A stretch of DNA of 64,000 bases, taken from positions 372,001 through 436,000 of the forward strand of contig LNKV01000046.1 of the NCBI GenBank assembly GCA_001465935.1, given 5' to 3'. Below, in pieces: positions 11,190-23,751 of the stretch. Under the pieces are notes generated by a model. The model was given only the letters and a program-made list of their open reading frames with translations. It searched no databases and had not been told where the DNA came from. This DNA is from Clarireedia homoeocarpa. Its lineage: Eukaryota > Ascomycota > Leotiomycetes > Helotiales > Rutstroemiaceae. Made by a program: the position numbers and the translations under genes. How positions within the stretch are numbered: the stretch's first letter is position 1; every line of letters begins with the position of its first letter.

Positions 11190-11911
11190 ATGCGCATCCC
11201 AACTTTCCCTACTCTTGTTAGAACATTCTACGCAATCAACAATTATACCGCAGCTCGCCTCCCAGCTCAATATAAAGCCCTATCACCTCTTACTCGCAAC
11301 ACTACTTTGAGTTCGATGCCAGCGATCCCATTTTTGTCAAGTTTCTTCAGTACTTCCAATTCACAAAAGATGTCTTATCCAGTTGAGAAATCCGACGAGG
11401 AATGGCAAGCCATTCTTTCAAAAGGTACTTATTTACCCCACCACTGATCCGTTTGCCTCGATCGCATCTAACAAATCTTGCAGAGCAATTCCGAGTCCTC
11501 CGCAAACAAGGAACTGAAGCTCCCTATACCGGAAAATATGATAAGCATATGCCATCAGAAGGAGTATACACATGCGCCGGTTGCGACGCTCCCTTATACA
11601 AAGCTTCTCACAAGTTCAAATCTGGCTGCGGATGGCCTGCATACTTTGACAACATCCCAGGCGCGGTAACAAGACATACAGACAACACATTCGGCATGCA
11701 ACGTACGGAAATCGTATGTTCGAACTGTGGTGGCCATTTGGGACATGTGTTCAAGGGAGAAGGTTATCCGACACCGACGGATGAGAGACATTGCGTCAAT
11801 AGTGTCAGCATGAAATTTTCCCCGGAGGATAAGATTGTGGATAAGGCGGATGCCCAGCCTACGGAAGCCCAGCCTGTAGAGGGCTCACAGCCTACGGAGA
11901 GCAAGGTTTAA
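11190..11911 (+). CDS. Methionine-(R)-sulfoxide reductase MsrB
   Basis: This enzyme reduces methionine-R-sulfoxide in proteins, using thioredoxin. Exon 1 is 11190-11424 and exon 2 is 11484-11911, giving up to 220 aa. The SelR fold spans about residues 73-185: two CxxC zinc pairs (CAGC and CSNC), the GCGWPAYFD substrate loop, GHLGHVF, and the catalytic cysteine in RHCVNSVSM. In-frame starts are at 11190, 11316 (MPAIPFLSS) and 11370 (MSYPVEK). The first two leave basic/Ser-rich leaders suited to mitochondria; the third begins at the catalytic core and would be cytosolic. The TATA box next to the first ATG argues against the longest form, so the coordinates given are the outer limit. The C terminus is an acidic tail with repeated QPTEAQP motifs. 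Confidence 0.93.
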
Positions 11912-12728
11912 AGAAGACAGTGACGATTGGCGCATTCACGGCCGCTCGGCGCTGTGTGTTGGGATGAATTTGTACAATAGCATGAATGGCGAATAGATAT
12001 CCAATCCAATTGTTTTTCCCCTGGTGCCAAGTGCATTACTTACTTTCCTCGTTGTTGATCTTCTAGGCACAACCATTTTATTTTGGTTGTTGCGCAGCAA
12101 GCTTCGAAGCTCTTATCATTACTTACAGTTACTTTGGGTCAAGCATTGTCCACAAAACCTCTATCATGTTATCTTCAAGGTGCTATTCGCGGAAACGACC
12201 TCGACTTAAAACAAACATTGAAAGCAAAAATCTGAAAAATTTTGAACCTTAAGATCCTGCCAAGTTAATCCAGTCTTGAATTCCTAGTATGAACCCGGGT
12301 ATAGGCTAATATCATGTAGCTCCTTTCCATACATCGCGTGGCTACCTTGCCCGTTTAAAGTGCTCGTCCGAATATTTCTGAAATTTAAATTTTGCAAGAT
12401 CTCGAGGCTAAATATGCTTTTCGGATCGAAGACTCGAATCAAATGCCTGCATCGAACGCACTAAGAGCATTGCCATATATTGTTGAATTGATTGGCTATT
12501 CAGGCTCGTGAATATAGAAAGAAACGACAAAGAGTAGGTTCAGCGATAATCCAAGCAAGATCCAAACTCATTACTCCTCTATCTTTCTAAAGCCCATAAT
12601 GCCAAACATTTGTCAGAGAATGAACTCAGTGACATCCACTAAACCTCACCAGCTTTCCTAGTAATGGAATCACACCCATACGTCGAGCCAATTAAAATTC
12701 ATACAAAAGAACTCAGCACTGTTGAAAT
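11912..12728. other. Intergenic, nothing recognised
   Basis: Convergent 3' flanks of MsrB and the Rec114-like gene. One short frame (12024-12209, +) has no support. No RNA gene or repeat seen. Confidence 0.5.
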
Positions 12729-14859
12729 TCATCGACCAAAGCCCAGCCTACGCCAGGAAACCTCCATATCGTTAGCCAACTTAAGGAATCTCTCATTCTC
12801 CAAATTCTGGCATATAAAGTCGTTGATCATCCTGTGACGAATATCGTCAGAAGCTTCGGTGTAGTCGGGTGGCAGTTCAACCTGAGATTCATTTCCACGC
12901 TTCTTTAAGAATACTTCGAGGTCATCTTGAAAATTGGATGGTGTCAAATTTGTTGTATTTGTTGAAGCGTCAACAGCAGAAACTGGTTGTGAGACTCGAA
13001 TAGCAGCCGTGTGATCCCGACCAGAAAGTGTTTGAGTTTGAGTAGCACTATTTACCATTGGTGTACGAGTGCTATGGTGCTCTTCACATAGTTCCTTTAT
13101 TGCTGCTTGCTTGGGCGAAATTCTTGATGACTTCGACGAAGTGGACTCCATTACTGTGGCATAACTGCTTGTCGGCAAGGGAGTATCATTCCCCGGGGCA
13201 TCGGTGGTGAGAGCGTTGTCCGTAGCCTTCTTCGAAGCAGAATTGACATTGGTAGACGGGACTGTACTACTTATCTTCTGGACGCTTGGTTTTCTGCTTG
13301 CAACTCGTCTCTTCGGAGCTGTTTTGGTTGGAGTTGTCGTTCTCATTGAAGAGGTAATCTCGTGACCTATAAATTCGTCAAGGGATCTCTTTCGGGATAT
13401 TGATACTGCCATAGGCTCGGACGCATGTCCGGACGTCGAAGCAGGCTGTGGCTGATTACATTTTTTCCCATTGACAGTGACAAAGGGTAGTTCACGCTTT
13501 GGTGGTAGAGGAAGATTGGAATACTTGTCGTGCTCATTCGGTAAAGATTTTGGACGGCACTCCAAAGCGTCAAACTCTAGTCGCGAATCTCCGAGTCTGC
13601 CCGCAGAATTGGCACTTTTATTGAGGTTATCAAAATGCTCAGAGTAACTACCACGCTTGATAAGAGATTCTGAGCTCACAAGCCCTAAGGGGGCAGATGT
13701 AGCCTGAAGTGGGAAGAACGGCGAGGTAGATTGTGTTTGCCTTCCTTCCACGAATATATCTCCTTGATTATTGTGAAGTTGTTGATGGAAAGATGTGTGA
13801 AACGGTGATGGACTAACACTTCTGGGTGCTCCGGTAGATACATGCTCGAGATTAGTCAGATGAGATAAACGATTGAGTGACCTGAGGTTCGTTCATCTTA
13901 CTTGATTTTCCACCTGTAAAGCATATAACGACTGGGATCTTTTGAGAGTATCAATGTGATATGGCTTAGACTGAGACATAAAAGATGACATTGATGTCGC
14001 CGATTGCGGTCGATTGGAGACAGAGTGATATCTCGACAAAGCTGGGCTACTAGATTGCAAAGTCATTGAACTGGCAGTTGCCGGTCGTACAGGAACCTTG
14101 AATTCAACGCTCTGTGACCCATTTCGGATTGGAGGGGTGGGAGTTGCTTGTCCGAGAGTGGGTACCATGCTGCCGAAGGAGGATGGATTAGTGGCACCAT
14201 TTACGAAGGGTAGTACTGCCGGAGTTGTTGAGGAGCTAGGTGGTGTGGAAGAAACCGCTGGCACTACGTCAGTCGGCACTAACCCTAAATCCTTCAAGAT
14301 ATTTAAAATCTTCATGAGGTCGGCTTCATCGCGAAATCTAACCTGAAATCTTCGGATCTGAAATGGCCTGTTAGCATAAATTTCGAGTGGCAAACTCCTC
14401 GAGGAATTGCTATATACATCATGAGAGGATTTTGGATAACGCAATGCTAGCATAGGTGATTTGACGACTACCCTAACAGGGAGCTCAGCGCCAGGTGATG
14501 GCACAAAATTTCTCGCCACTTCTGCAATCGCTCGTAAGTCCTGTTCCTCCTTAAGAATTGTTAGTTCATCATATGATATAGATGATTCATAACCTGCAAC
14601 ATACCAGGAATTCCGCACCTGCTACAACTTTCAAAATTACACGATCTTCTTCATACTGGCCTTGCCAGTACCTTCCTTCGACCCTTTGTATGATGAGTTC
14701 GAGGTCGCTTCTCGAGTAGTGAGTCCACGGTGGGCCTTTCATGTTACTTCCATGAGGCGTCAGCGAGCATGAGAACTTCGCAATTGGAACCAAAATCCTT
14801 GATTCACCCTGTGACTGAAAATGGGACGAAGAAGATGGTAGAGAATATGATTGAGACAT
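12729..14859 (-). CDS. Probable meiotic recombination protein Rec114-like
   Basis: Three exons (14859-14605, 14540-13902, 13844-12729) give 669 aa. The introns have GTATGT/GTAAGA donors and CTAAC or CTAAT branch sites. The N-terminal ~160 residues look like the split PH-like fold of Rec114: WTHYSRSDLELIIQRVEG early, then the strand-helix ending FQIRRFQVRFRDEADLMKIL. A long Ser/Thr/Pro-rich disordered middle follows. A conserved-looking C-terminal ~60 residues (from FLKKRG to SWRRLGFGR) fit the helical region with which Rec114 binds Mei4. Rec114, Mei4 and Mer2 assist Spo11 in forming meiotic breaks. The assignment rests on domain arrangement and remembered family features, not on alignment. 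Divergent from RSC9. Confidence 0.5.
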
Positions 14860-15366
14860 TTCCTTAGTAGTATAGTAGTAATAGAAAGAAAACTTGGAGA
14901 AGTAGGAATGACCGTATTGAAGGGAGTCTGGGAATTTAGGAAAGCGGAAAAAGAAATACAAATTGAGGAGGAAACTTAAAGAAAAGACTCTGAAAACGTA
15001 GATCAGGACATGCTGCAGAAGTGAGTGAGATGACTAAGTTAGTTGAATATCAATATCAAGTATAGTAATGTTGACTGTGTCGCTGTTGACGAAGAATAGG
15101 AACTGGTAATCTTTTTTCCCAATGATTCGAACTTGAAAAGACGAGGAAGACGATGTGGGTAAAACCTCACTAGTACTAATTTAGCTTAGTGGTATTTTTG
15201 GTTTAGATTCTCCCGCCTGAGATTTTAGGGGACGTTACAAAAGACCAAGCACTTGAACGGCCGCAATAATCGCGTCGTCCTCGTCGCAATTTCTACGCGT
15301 TTGTCGCATCGAGAAGAATCCATCCAGACAACGTCCCAATTACCTCTGCATGGCCACACACTGAAC
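14860..15366. other. Divergent promoter region Rec114-like/RSC9
   Basis: About 500 nt between two divergent starts. No distinct box recognised. Confidence 0.5.
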
Positions 15367-18319
15367 ATGGCGCCCCCCAGAATAGTCTACCAAGATTCCG
15401 CCATCACTCATACCCCAGAATACGACGAGTTCATCGCAAAAGTCAGAGCCTACCATGAGAAAAGAGGTACCCACTTTGATCCAGAACCGCGAGTCGGGAC
15501 GAAGAACATAGACCTTTTGCAATTGTACAAAGTGGTTACTGAGCGGGGTGGATATGACAAAGTTAGCGACGAGAAGCTGGCCTGGAGGAAGCTGGGCGCT
15601 GAATTCAATTTGGGATTAAATAATTTACCAGCGCTCGCATTCAGTCTGAAGACAACCTACTACAAATACCTGGCCGCATATGAGATATCAACACTCCATG
15701 GCAAGGAACCACCCCCGCGAGAGATTCTAGAGGATACCACGGCGAAGGGTGGAGGACTGCTCACCCGTACTATGGATAACTTCAGACCATCGATACGCAG
15801 AGACACAGGTATGCTTGCGGGGCACGAGAACTCAGAGGCATCAGGTGATGATGGCACTCCAGTACGGGATAGAAATGGAAGTGAAGAGACGCCAGGCTCT
15901 GGAGGAAGAATTACGAGGGGCCTGCGACAAGCACCTCCACAGCGAGTTCTATTTCAACCTGATACCCAACCATCTCGACAATCGCGACAACATGCTGCTA
16001 CAACCTCCCATCCTCCACCTGTTCCCCAGCAAAGCCATCACCATACACCATCGCATGCTCACCAGCACCATATGCCAAGAGCTGGTGGTCCATACTCCTA
16101 CAATCCTTCACCTAATACTGAAAATATGTCACTTGCTGTTGCCAACTATGAGCCTCGTCTTCAAATGCCATTGACACTTCGACCTATAGTCACACCCGGT
16201 AATAATCCTACCGAGTTTTCGCGGCGTCAGAAAGCCCTGAAAGAAGCGGCTACGGTCGATTCGGGTAGCAAAGGTACCGCGGTTCCTAGGGGAATGATGC
16301 TCCCTGGCAGTAAGTATCAAAATCTAATCTCTTCGAGGCTGTGATTTTCCCTATGCGCTTATACTAACATCCAGAGTAGCTGGTTTTGATGGACCCAATA
16401 TCTATGTTCGTTGTCTCTGTGCATTGAAATCCGGGATAAAGGCAGAGCAAGATTATGCCTTGCATCATCTGGTCAAGATTTCCATGGAACGAGGTGACAA
16501 ATATCGATTTGAAGGATTCCCAGGTCTTGCCGAAGCATTAGTAGAAAAGATGCTGGAAGTCAGCTCTCTCTTCTACAAGGTCAGTTGGGAGATATCCTAT
16601 ACCGAAGACGGCGAGATGGTTTCTAGTACGGACACAATCAATGGCTTAGAGGGCACACCCGACATCCTAGAAAGGATAAAGCACCTAGCCAGACTCCAAG
16701 TCGATGACAATATCCAGACCGAGGAATTTTGTGATACCCTACTACAAATCAATGAAGCAGCCTTGACCATGCGAAATATGGTCATGTTAGAAGAGAATGC
16801 ATACTACGTATCGGAACTGCCACCTCTACGAGACTTCCTTAGTATTGCACTGAACCTCCCGAACTTTGATTGCGTTGTCGAGCTGAAGCATTATGCTCTC
16901 GATATCGCCGAGCAGCTTACAAAGTATCTTCATTTCGAAGTTACGGATCCACTTTATTTGTCACTTCTTGCACAGTTAGAATCTCAAGACCGTGGCGCAA
17001 TTTTAACATCACTGAGAGCTATCAGCAGGATATCAATGAACCTTGAGGAAAATAACCTACTCAAGGGCGTTCCAGCATCAGCCGTTCAAAACATCATAGA
17101 TTGGACATTACTAAACGACGAAGACCTTGCTTCGGCTTGCTTAGATTTTCTGTACCAGTATACAGCAGTAGTTGAGAACGTGGATTATCTGATCACTAAA
17201 GTAAAGGCAGAGCCACTTATCAACCAACTCACAAGACTGCTCATGCATGGTGCGCGCATCATTGAAAAAGAGTTCAATCTTGGCCGAGAGTACAAGAAGC
17301 CCGCTGCGCAAGAGATTGCGCCTGTACCTCAGGACTTACTTCTCGAAATCCTCAAATTGGAGGAGCCGGAGCGTAGCTCAAAATGGCTGCGTTGTCTCTT
17401 TGAGGAAGATCCAGACGAGTCCATAACTCAAATAGCTCTCTGGCAAGCCTATCAAGCCCGATTCTCCTACCTCGCCAACGAAACCATGCGCCCCTTGCTC
17501 CCCGCCGCAGATTTCATCAAGAACGTGAGCACGACTTTCGGTGACAAAGCAAACGCGCAAGTCCAAAGCGGTCCCGTACAGAAATTCATCATCAAAGGAA
17601 TCCGAATGCGTAGCGCACCCGTCGATCTCAACGGCGAAGAATACACCAAATGTCTCTGGCGCACACATCTCGGCCGGCACTGCGGAGAATTCTTCATGAC
17701 CCCCGAAACAATGTACCAACACATCCTAAAATCGCATTTCAACGCCCAGCAAAATGCCGAAGGCAAATTTGAGAACGCTTCGAGCGGCACCCATCAATAT
17801 GTCTGCGCATGGGACACATGTCAACGATTCCGTCATGCGCCTGCGACTAAATTATCCGAGATCGCTACACACATCAAAGTACATCTCCCGGCCAAACGCG
17901 CCCTGAAAGCCGACTCGGACGAATTGGCTGCGCCGCCTGCGAAGAAACAGAAGCCTTCATATCTTGTTTCTCCTCCACGCATTAGCTTCAAATACCACAT
18001 CACAGCTGTTGATGAGCATAATGACGCCGCAGGGATTCCGCTAAGTGCTGTCCTCGTGCTGCGCAATCTGGCGAGAAATGTGTCGAAGACAGAGGCGGAG
18101 GAGGCGGCGGTCAAGGACGGTCAGGTTTCGTGGGTTGATCGGTTGTTCAAGCCGGTGGAGCCGAGACTGTTTGCCATTTATGCGCATAACAAGATTTTGG
18201 TATGTTTGCTCCTGTTAAATACATGGCTTTTCCCTTGATACTGCTATGAGTTACTAATCGTTAGGTAGGCAACCTATATGACTGATTTATTGGCGGCGAT
18301 CAAGGATGCACAGTATTGA
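15367..18319 (+). CDS. RSC9: RSC chromatin-remodelling subunit Rsc9 (ARID)
   Basis: Three exons (15367-16309, 16380-18199, 18269-18319) encode 937 aa. Residues ~15-115 are an ARID DNA-binding domain: TPEYDEFIAKVRAYHEKRGT, then DLLQLYKVVTERGGYDKVS and a YYKYLAAYE helix. After a Ser/Pro/His linker comes a long helical repeat region. From about residue 735 there are two C2H2-like fingers (KCLWRTHLGRHC…H and YVCAWDTC…H), a basic segment, and a C-terminal amphipathic part. This order matches fungal Rsc9/ARID2-type subunits, which help RSC bind promoters. The ATG at 15367 opens MAPPRIVYQ just before the ARID domain; the short in-frame upstream piece lacks an ATG. The last exon is only 51 nt, and the intron before it ends GGTAG after a TACTAAT branch. 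Confidence 0.86.
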
Positions 18320-18669
18320 TTGGCTGGGCGTGTATAAATGAGTGAGCAGGTGCGTTTACGCAGAGATGAGCAATCGGCGGATGGTGAATTGGACTTGGCA
18401 TGTATGCATGGACTGCAGATGAGGGGAAATGATTAATGTCAAGATATATGCAGGCGTAGAGTAGCAGCAGGCGTTATTTGGAGGAAGGGAAGATTCATTT
18501 GTGTGTATGATAGATACCTACCCACGAAGAATTGTTGGGATCAGAAGAGGACGAAGTTAATTCGAACAAGATCTTGTAGTATTATTTATCGATGACTTTG
18601 GCTATATTGCTGGTTCCTCTTTACAACGATCACTTGCACATTTACGTATATAACAGAAGGCGAGCGAGA

Positions 18670-20784
18670 CTAAGCGCCTAGACTGGGCTCAAATTTCATC
18701 ATCTCATCCAGCATCTGCAGATTAAAATTCTCCCCTTCGCAAAAACTTAATAACCACTCAGCGTCCATCTGTCCCAGCTCTCCTTGTCGGCCCTCCCATC
18801 TCCCAGGACTACTAACTGTCGTCTCGCCGCCCATGCCTGCAGATGGCGTCTCTGTTGAATCGCTTGGATTACGTGTAGACAACAGCGTGCCACGGTGCTG
18901 GCGAACTGGAGGCATCGATTGATGCATGTTGAGGGTAGCAGGACTAGAATCAGGAACCCGGGAAATGAAATCCATGGTTGCGCTGATCACGGTTTCAAGC
19001 GCATCGCGGTATTTCTTTACAACGGGCGTGCGTTCAGCCATTACGAAGAGGGCGGAGGAACAGGCGCGGAGGTCGTTGGATACGGTGGTTGTCCAGAGGG
19101 TGGGGGAAATGAAGAGGCAGTAGCTGGAAATGTTAGGTGCATGAAGAAGATGTTATAAAGGGAGGTTGAGATTTGCAAGGTCACTCACCACATTGTAATA
19201 CCAGCTATGAAGACGGAGTGAAGGGCTATGAAAGAGTGCCCGTAGGAGTCACGTTGGTGGAGGCGTGTAAATATTTGGCATATATGGCCGGAAGCTTGGA
19301 GACAAAGGGCAATGCGATGATCAGTGGGTGCAAGTATGGTAAGGAATGGCTGCAAGAGGAGTCGTACGGCTTTGTAGTAGTGCATGTCCAAATAGTCAGA
19401 TTCATAAGGACTTGAAGGGGGAAGTGCTCGATGCCAGTCTTCGAGAAGTCGTAAAGTCGGACTTATCTTAGACACAAGACTTGCAATGGGTCGGTCAACA
19501 CGATAGATGGTTCCTTGGATGTGGGATTCTAAGCGCTTTAGGCGGATACATTGTATGCCAAGGGTGATATTAGAAGAGGGTCGTGAAGCCTGGAAGGTAG
19601 GAGATGGTGAGACGGCTAGAGTTCGAGCAATGAGATTGTCGTCCCGCACAGTATCGTCGATCTCTAAAGGTAGGGTAGCATCTATGTCTCGATCCGCAAT
19701 ACTATAAGGTCTTCCTAGGGAAACTGCAATAACTCGTTCGAGGAAGTATACAGTCCAGAATAATCGGCGGCGCAGCTGACCTTCGTATGGAGTAACACCA
19801 GAGTAATATGTCTCCCGGTGTAAACCCAAGTCAACACATGTCCTCATGGCTAAGCCTATCATATACCATATTCCTGAATTAGACGGGGCTCGAAGGTTGT
19901 AGAGAACGAGAAGTGTCATAGCTTCGATGTTATGAACTGAATGCGACTCGCGTGCTGCCGAAATATACTGCAATGCAGTCATGAAGAAATTCTCAGGCGG
20001 AGTATAGTCATATTGCTCTGTCAATTTCAGCATAGTTGCACCAATTGCATATATCATGTATATTTTGAACGTCCCATATTGATCTTGAGGGGTGTTGTTC
20101 TTCTGCATGAATCGATCGGTATGTCGTTGTAGGATATCCATGCGATCGAGAAAAGGATACCGTAGATGAAGCCTGGTGAAGTAAGTATCCAAAATTCTCC
20201 GCCCCATCTCATCATTGGGCGGACCTGCACTGTTCTTCTTTAGTTCTGCTATATTCACAGTTTTGCTATTTGAATTGAAGGCAGAAGCTATTGCCTTGTT
20301 CCAGACTGTCGCCTGGGAGATGTGATCGAGCGTGGTAGCAAGCGCGAAACCTGAGGATGATCCGACGTATGATGCCTCTCCACCCAAGGTTATAAACCCC
20401 ACGATATCGGCCAGATTGCTCCCTCTTCTCTCATCATCAGAAGTCGCAGGTGAAGCTGCATGTCCATTTTCACCATAGATCTGGAACCCGTTGCGTTCCG
20501 GTGGAGGTACATTTGTATATGCTGCCAGCTGAGCTTCTAGGAAAGAGATTCTTTCCAAAAGTGCTGCATTAGGACCGCTAGAAATATTAGCATAGATAAC
20601 TTTTATGAAAACGATCTGAAAGAGACCTTTGATATTCCTCAATTGCAGACTGTGGTTGTATACACTCCTCTTTCGCCGATTGACAGTTTTCACAGACCGG
20701 GAAACCTTTGCATCGTTGTTTCCTCGTTCTACAGCGTTCACAAGACTTCCTTGCTCGCTTTGATGGTCTATGATTGTCATTCAT
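18670..20784 (-). CDS. Zn2Cys6 fungal transcription factor
   Basis: Exons 20784-20627, 20577-19189 and 19123-18670 give 666 aa. Residues ~15-45 form the binuclear zinc cluster with spacing C-x2-C-x6-C-x5-C-x2-C-x6-C, preceded by a basic KRARK stretch. A short coiled coil follows (LLERISFLEAQL). Then comes the fungal_trans domain, about residues 190-450, with the RRRLFWTVYFLERVIAVSLGRPYSI core typical of this family. The first intron uses a weak GTCTCT donor, so that junction is less certain. The target genes cannot be read from the sequence. It lies beside the accessory block at 21-29 kb, but a regulatory link is only a guess. Confidence 0.9.
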
Positions 20785-21384
20785 CGTCACTATACAGGGC
20801 TGGAAAAAAATGAAAGCAAATCCCCAGCAGGGAAGCAATTCATGGCTGTTGCGGATATTGCGTAATTAAAGGCAGCTCATAGCTGCGATAGCAGGTCCGG
20901 CATTCAAGAGTGGACGTTGTCCGTAGTACTGTACGTAAGGTTGTCAACCCCACCAATAGGTACTGACCGTGCATCAAACTACAAGGGGGTGATGGCCGAT
21001 GCATCTTGGCCGCGATATATCTTGACTAAGATTGGTATCTGTTGATGAAAAGAGTTTGCTCTATCGCCGAGTTGAGTAGGTTTGCCTTCACAGAAAGTGG
21101 CTGTTGGTGGTGGTTTTGATGACTGTATTGGCTGATCATGACCAGAACTCTCCAGCAAGATGCGGGGTAGGTCCAATCACGAAGTATAGCTTTTGATTGG
21201 TGAGATTATCCTACTGGGCAGCTTCAATAACCTATCGCCATCAATTGCTACACCACAGGTCATGTCTCATATACTCATTCAATAATGCTTTGGGTGTATC
21301 TGGCATTCTTCGTCCGTAGCAAGACAACACGACCCGAAAGAAGTAGCGAAAGGTCCCCACCAGCAACATGTAATGTCCCTAAGA
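20785..21384. other. Intergenic, promoter of the Zn2Cys6 gene
   Basis: About 600 nt without an open frame of note. It contains the 5' flank of the regulator and, on the left, the 3' flank of the HET relic. Confidence 0.5.
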
Positions 21385-23306
21385 TCATAAGATTGTGATC
21401 ATCTCTATATCAGAATCTGAGCACCAAGATTTGAGTTTCTCATTTCTGCCGCACCAACGAAGGTGAAAGATACCCTTGCATTTATAGTAGTTGCTTCGAG
21501 ACGATAGAGTTCGCAGCATGAGGCCATATTCTTCTGTTAGTTGGAGGCACCAAACTCTGCTGCCTACCTCTCCGTCTCCCAAATCAAAAACGCAGTGCTC
21601 AGCATCATCCTCATCAAGACATAATCGCTGAGTATATGGCCAGACTTTCAACTCGTGACCTAGCCTGAAGAATTTTATTTAGGGGTCCTTGGATCGCTCA
21701 GGCTCCTCCTTCTACTTGTCCATATTCATCCGCGCCTGTGCAATCACAGTTAATGTTTATCAACGATGCTACAGGGCTCTTCGATAATGTTGGCACGCAT
21801 AAAAAGCATGAAATAGGGCTCCCAATCGAGGCCCATGATCAACTTGGCGCCCTATACTGTGGCGTCTTTCGAGCTCTATGTGGAGGATTAGGTAGAGTTT
21901 CTTCCTCGTATAGCCACAACAATAGTGCTTGAGACATATTCTTCATCCATAAGCCAGTATAGTATTTGTCTTGGATGAAAGTGCCGGCAACACTGGCCAT
22001 TCCTGCCAGAGCAACTAACCTGTCCGTCTAGAAATGAAGGTTCCGCGACGTATAGTCTGCCAGGAAAACATACCAGGTCTTAAATATGGATCGCAAACCC
22101 TGTAAATCGCCCAATTCAAGTGCGCTCGAGCACATGTTTAATGACTTCATTCTTGTGATAACAAGCAAGTGAGTGGTCGAAGGAAAGAATGCCAATTTGG
22201 TCTTGCAGTCGGACAAGTACATCGCAGGATTGTGAAAATAGTGCTCAGGCGCGTTTAACAGATATGCCACTTGTATAACCTTCGGCTGCAGCAGCAGCTA
22301 TTATCGCGTAAGAATTCCTATAGATTGCCGGCATGTATCCTGCCTCTTTCTGCCAATATTCATCCAAGTCTTGCATAATGCACAGAGAATCGATCCAGAT
22401 GAGATGTCAACCAAGTGCTCTGGTCATAACTGAGGCATCATGGAAAGATTTTTGCAGAAGCTCGCAAGGAAACCCTTCTTGTAAGTTCGCTATATTCGCC
22501 GCTTCAGTCTTCAAAAAGGAGTCTTTAGTCCAGCGATCTCCTCCATCATTGCCATGGATCAAGCGAGGAAGCTCATCATCGGATGAACCAATATAGATTA
22601 GGCGGGTTGGGAGTATGCGATCTTGATTCCGCCTTGTTCCATTTTGTCGACATTGCAGATGGTTCATATAACAGTCTTGCACCCAACTTTTAGCAAGACT
22701 TAATGTTTCAGAAGATCCAGAGTAAGAATGTACAGGTCGACCGCAGACCCTGACATATAGGATCACCTGGAGTATAATTAGAATGCTTAGCTGTTATTTC
22801 ATCAGCAAAAAGCTCAAATGGATTCATTTTAGATGATGCAAAACCCAAATAAAGACTCGCACTTCACAGATATCGGTGGCAGTGCAGACTACTTAATCTT
22901 TGCCATATTTCTCAAGATGAGGTTTTCTAAGACTGTGGGTTACGTTAGCTTGAGCAGCTTCCCGGCTTCTTCGTCGGCCGGAAGAATATCTTCATTACCT
23001 TCAGCAGAGGCGCTGCGGCCATGACTCTCCTTGTGAGCAGCCGGATGAGTGACGCCTGTTATGGGCTTGCCTGTATTTTCGTATCCCACAGCTGCACCCC
23101 ATCTGGCGCTGGACGAAGTAGCCCGTTTCACCAGGTAGCCCTCCGCGATAGTATTCGAAATCATCTTTAGCAACAGCCCATGAAAGAATCATACATGCAT
23201 CACAGAGGTTAGTATGAAGTTCTGTCGGTATGCACAGCCGCCATCTTTTTAGTTCTTGTTTCGCCAGTGCCAGGCCTTGGCTGTCCCACCTTGGTATACC
23301 ATTCAC
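21385..23306 (-). pseudogene. Decayed heterokaryon-incompatibility (HET) domain gene
   Basis: HET-family blocks occur in the right order on the minus strand but in different frames. The order is: an N-terminal LCDACMILSW region (~23,190), SWVQDCYMNH and ILPTRLIYIGSSDDELPRLI (~22,600), the core HLIWIDSLCIMQD…YRNSYAIIAAAA (~22,310-22,400), WYVFLADYTSRNL (~22,040), TDRLVALAGMASVAG, RAPS-SWASIGSP, and a C-terminal block at 21,390-21,651. Stops interrupt them at 22407-22409 (TGA before HLIWID), 22028-22030 (TAG before TDRLVALAG), 21839-21841 (TGA in the PSWSWAS motif, where Trp is expected) and 21698-21700 (TGA). Frame changes occur near 22,265 and 21,660. No ATG was found at the 5' end. Intact members trigger cell death on non-self fusion; this copy cannot make a full protein. 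Confidence 0.82.
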
Positions 23307-23751
23307 ACTCGGGTTTGAAGATATTCCCAGGTTGACACATGTGAGTCGACAGCTTATTCAAAAAACTAAAAAGAATTCAAGAGCTAATATATGTTTTCAT
23401 AGGCTTTAGATGGCTTGAAGTAAATTTGATGGATGCCTAGCTGTCACAGAAGAAGGGAAAGTAACATATCTTGTGGTCCGTGCACTAGAAGGCAACGCTG
23501 GCACGGAGTAGCACATTTGTTTGGTGTGACAAAGGAGATTTGTTTAATTTCTGTTCCGCTGCTGTTCTGCAGGTGGCTGGTTTTCCTCGTTTTAAGCTTA
23601 TGCTATCATTATCGTTAGATGCAGGTATGCTGGATGAAGCCTACTTCGATTGGTTGTCTAAAAAGAAGTTCCTAGCAGCTTTATATCCACGAGTATCACT
23701 GGAATACCACAATGATTAAGAACATCATACAATGTCTCTGAGGTTGCCATA
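23307..23751. other. Intergenic, nothing recognised
   Basis: Between the HET relic and the hydrolase 3' end. It may include more of the decayed HET gene's 5' part, but no family motif was seen. Confidence 0.4.

Noticed and set aside
12024..12209. 61-codon + strand frame
   Set aside because: Short, no conserved feature, lies in a 3' flank.
22333..22596. 87-codon + strand frame
   Set aside because: Antisense shadow of the HET core on the minus strand.
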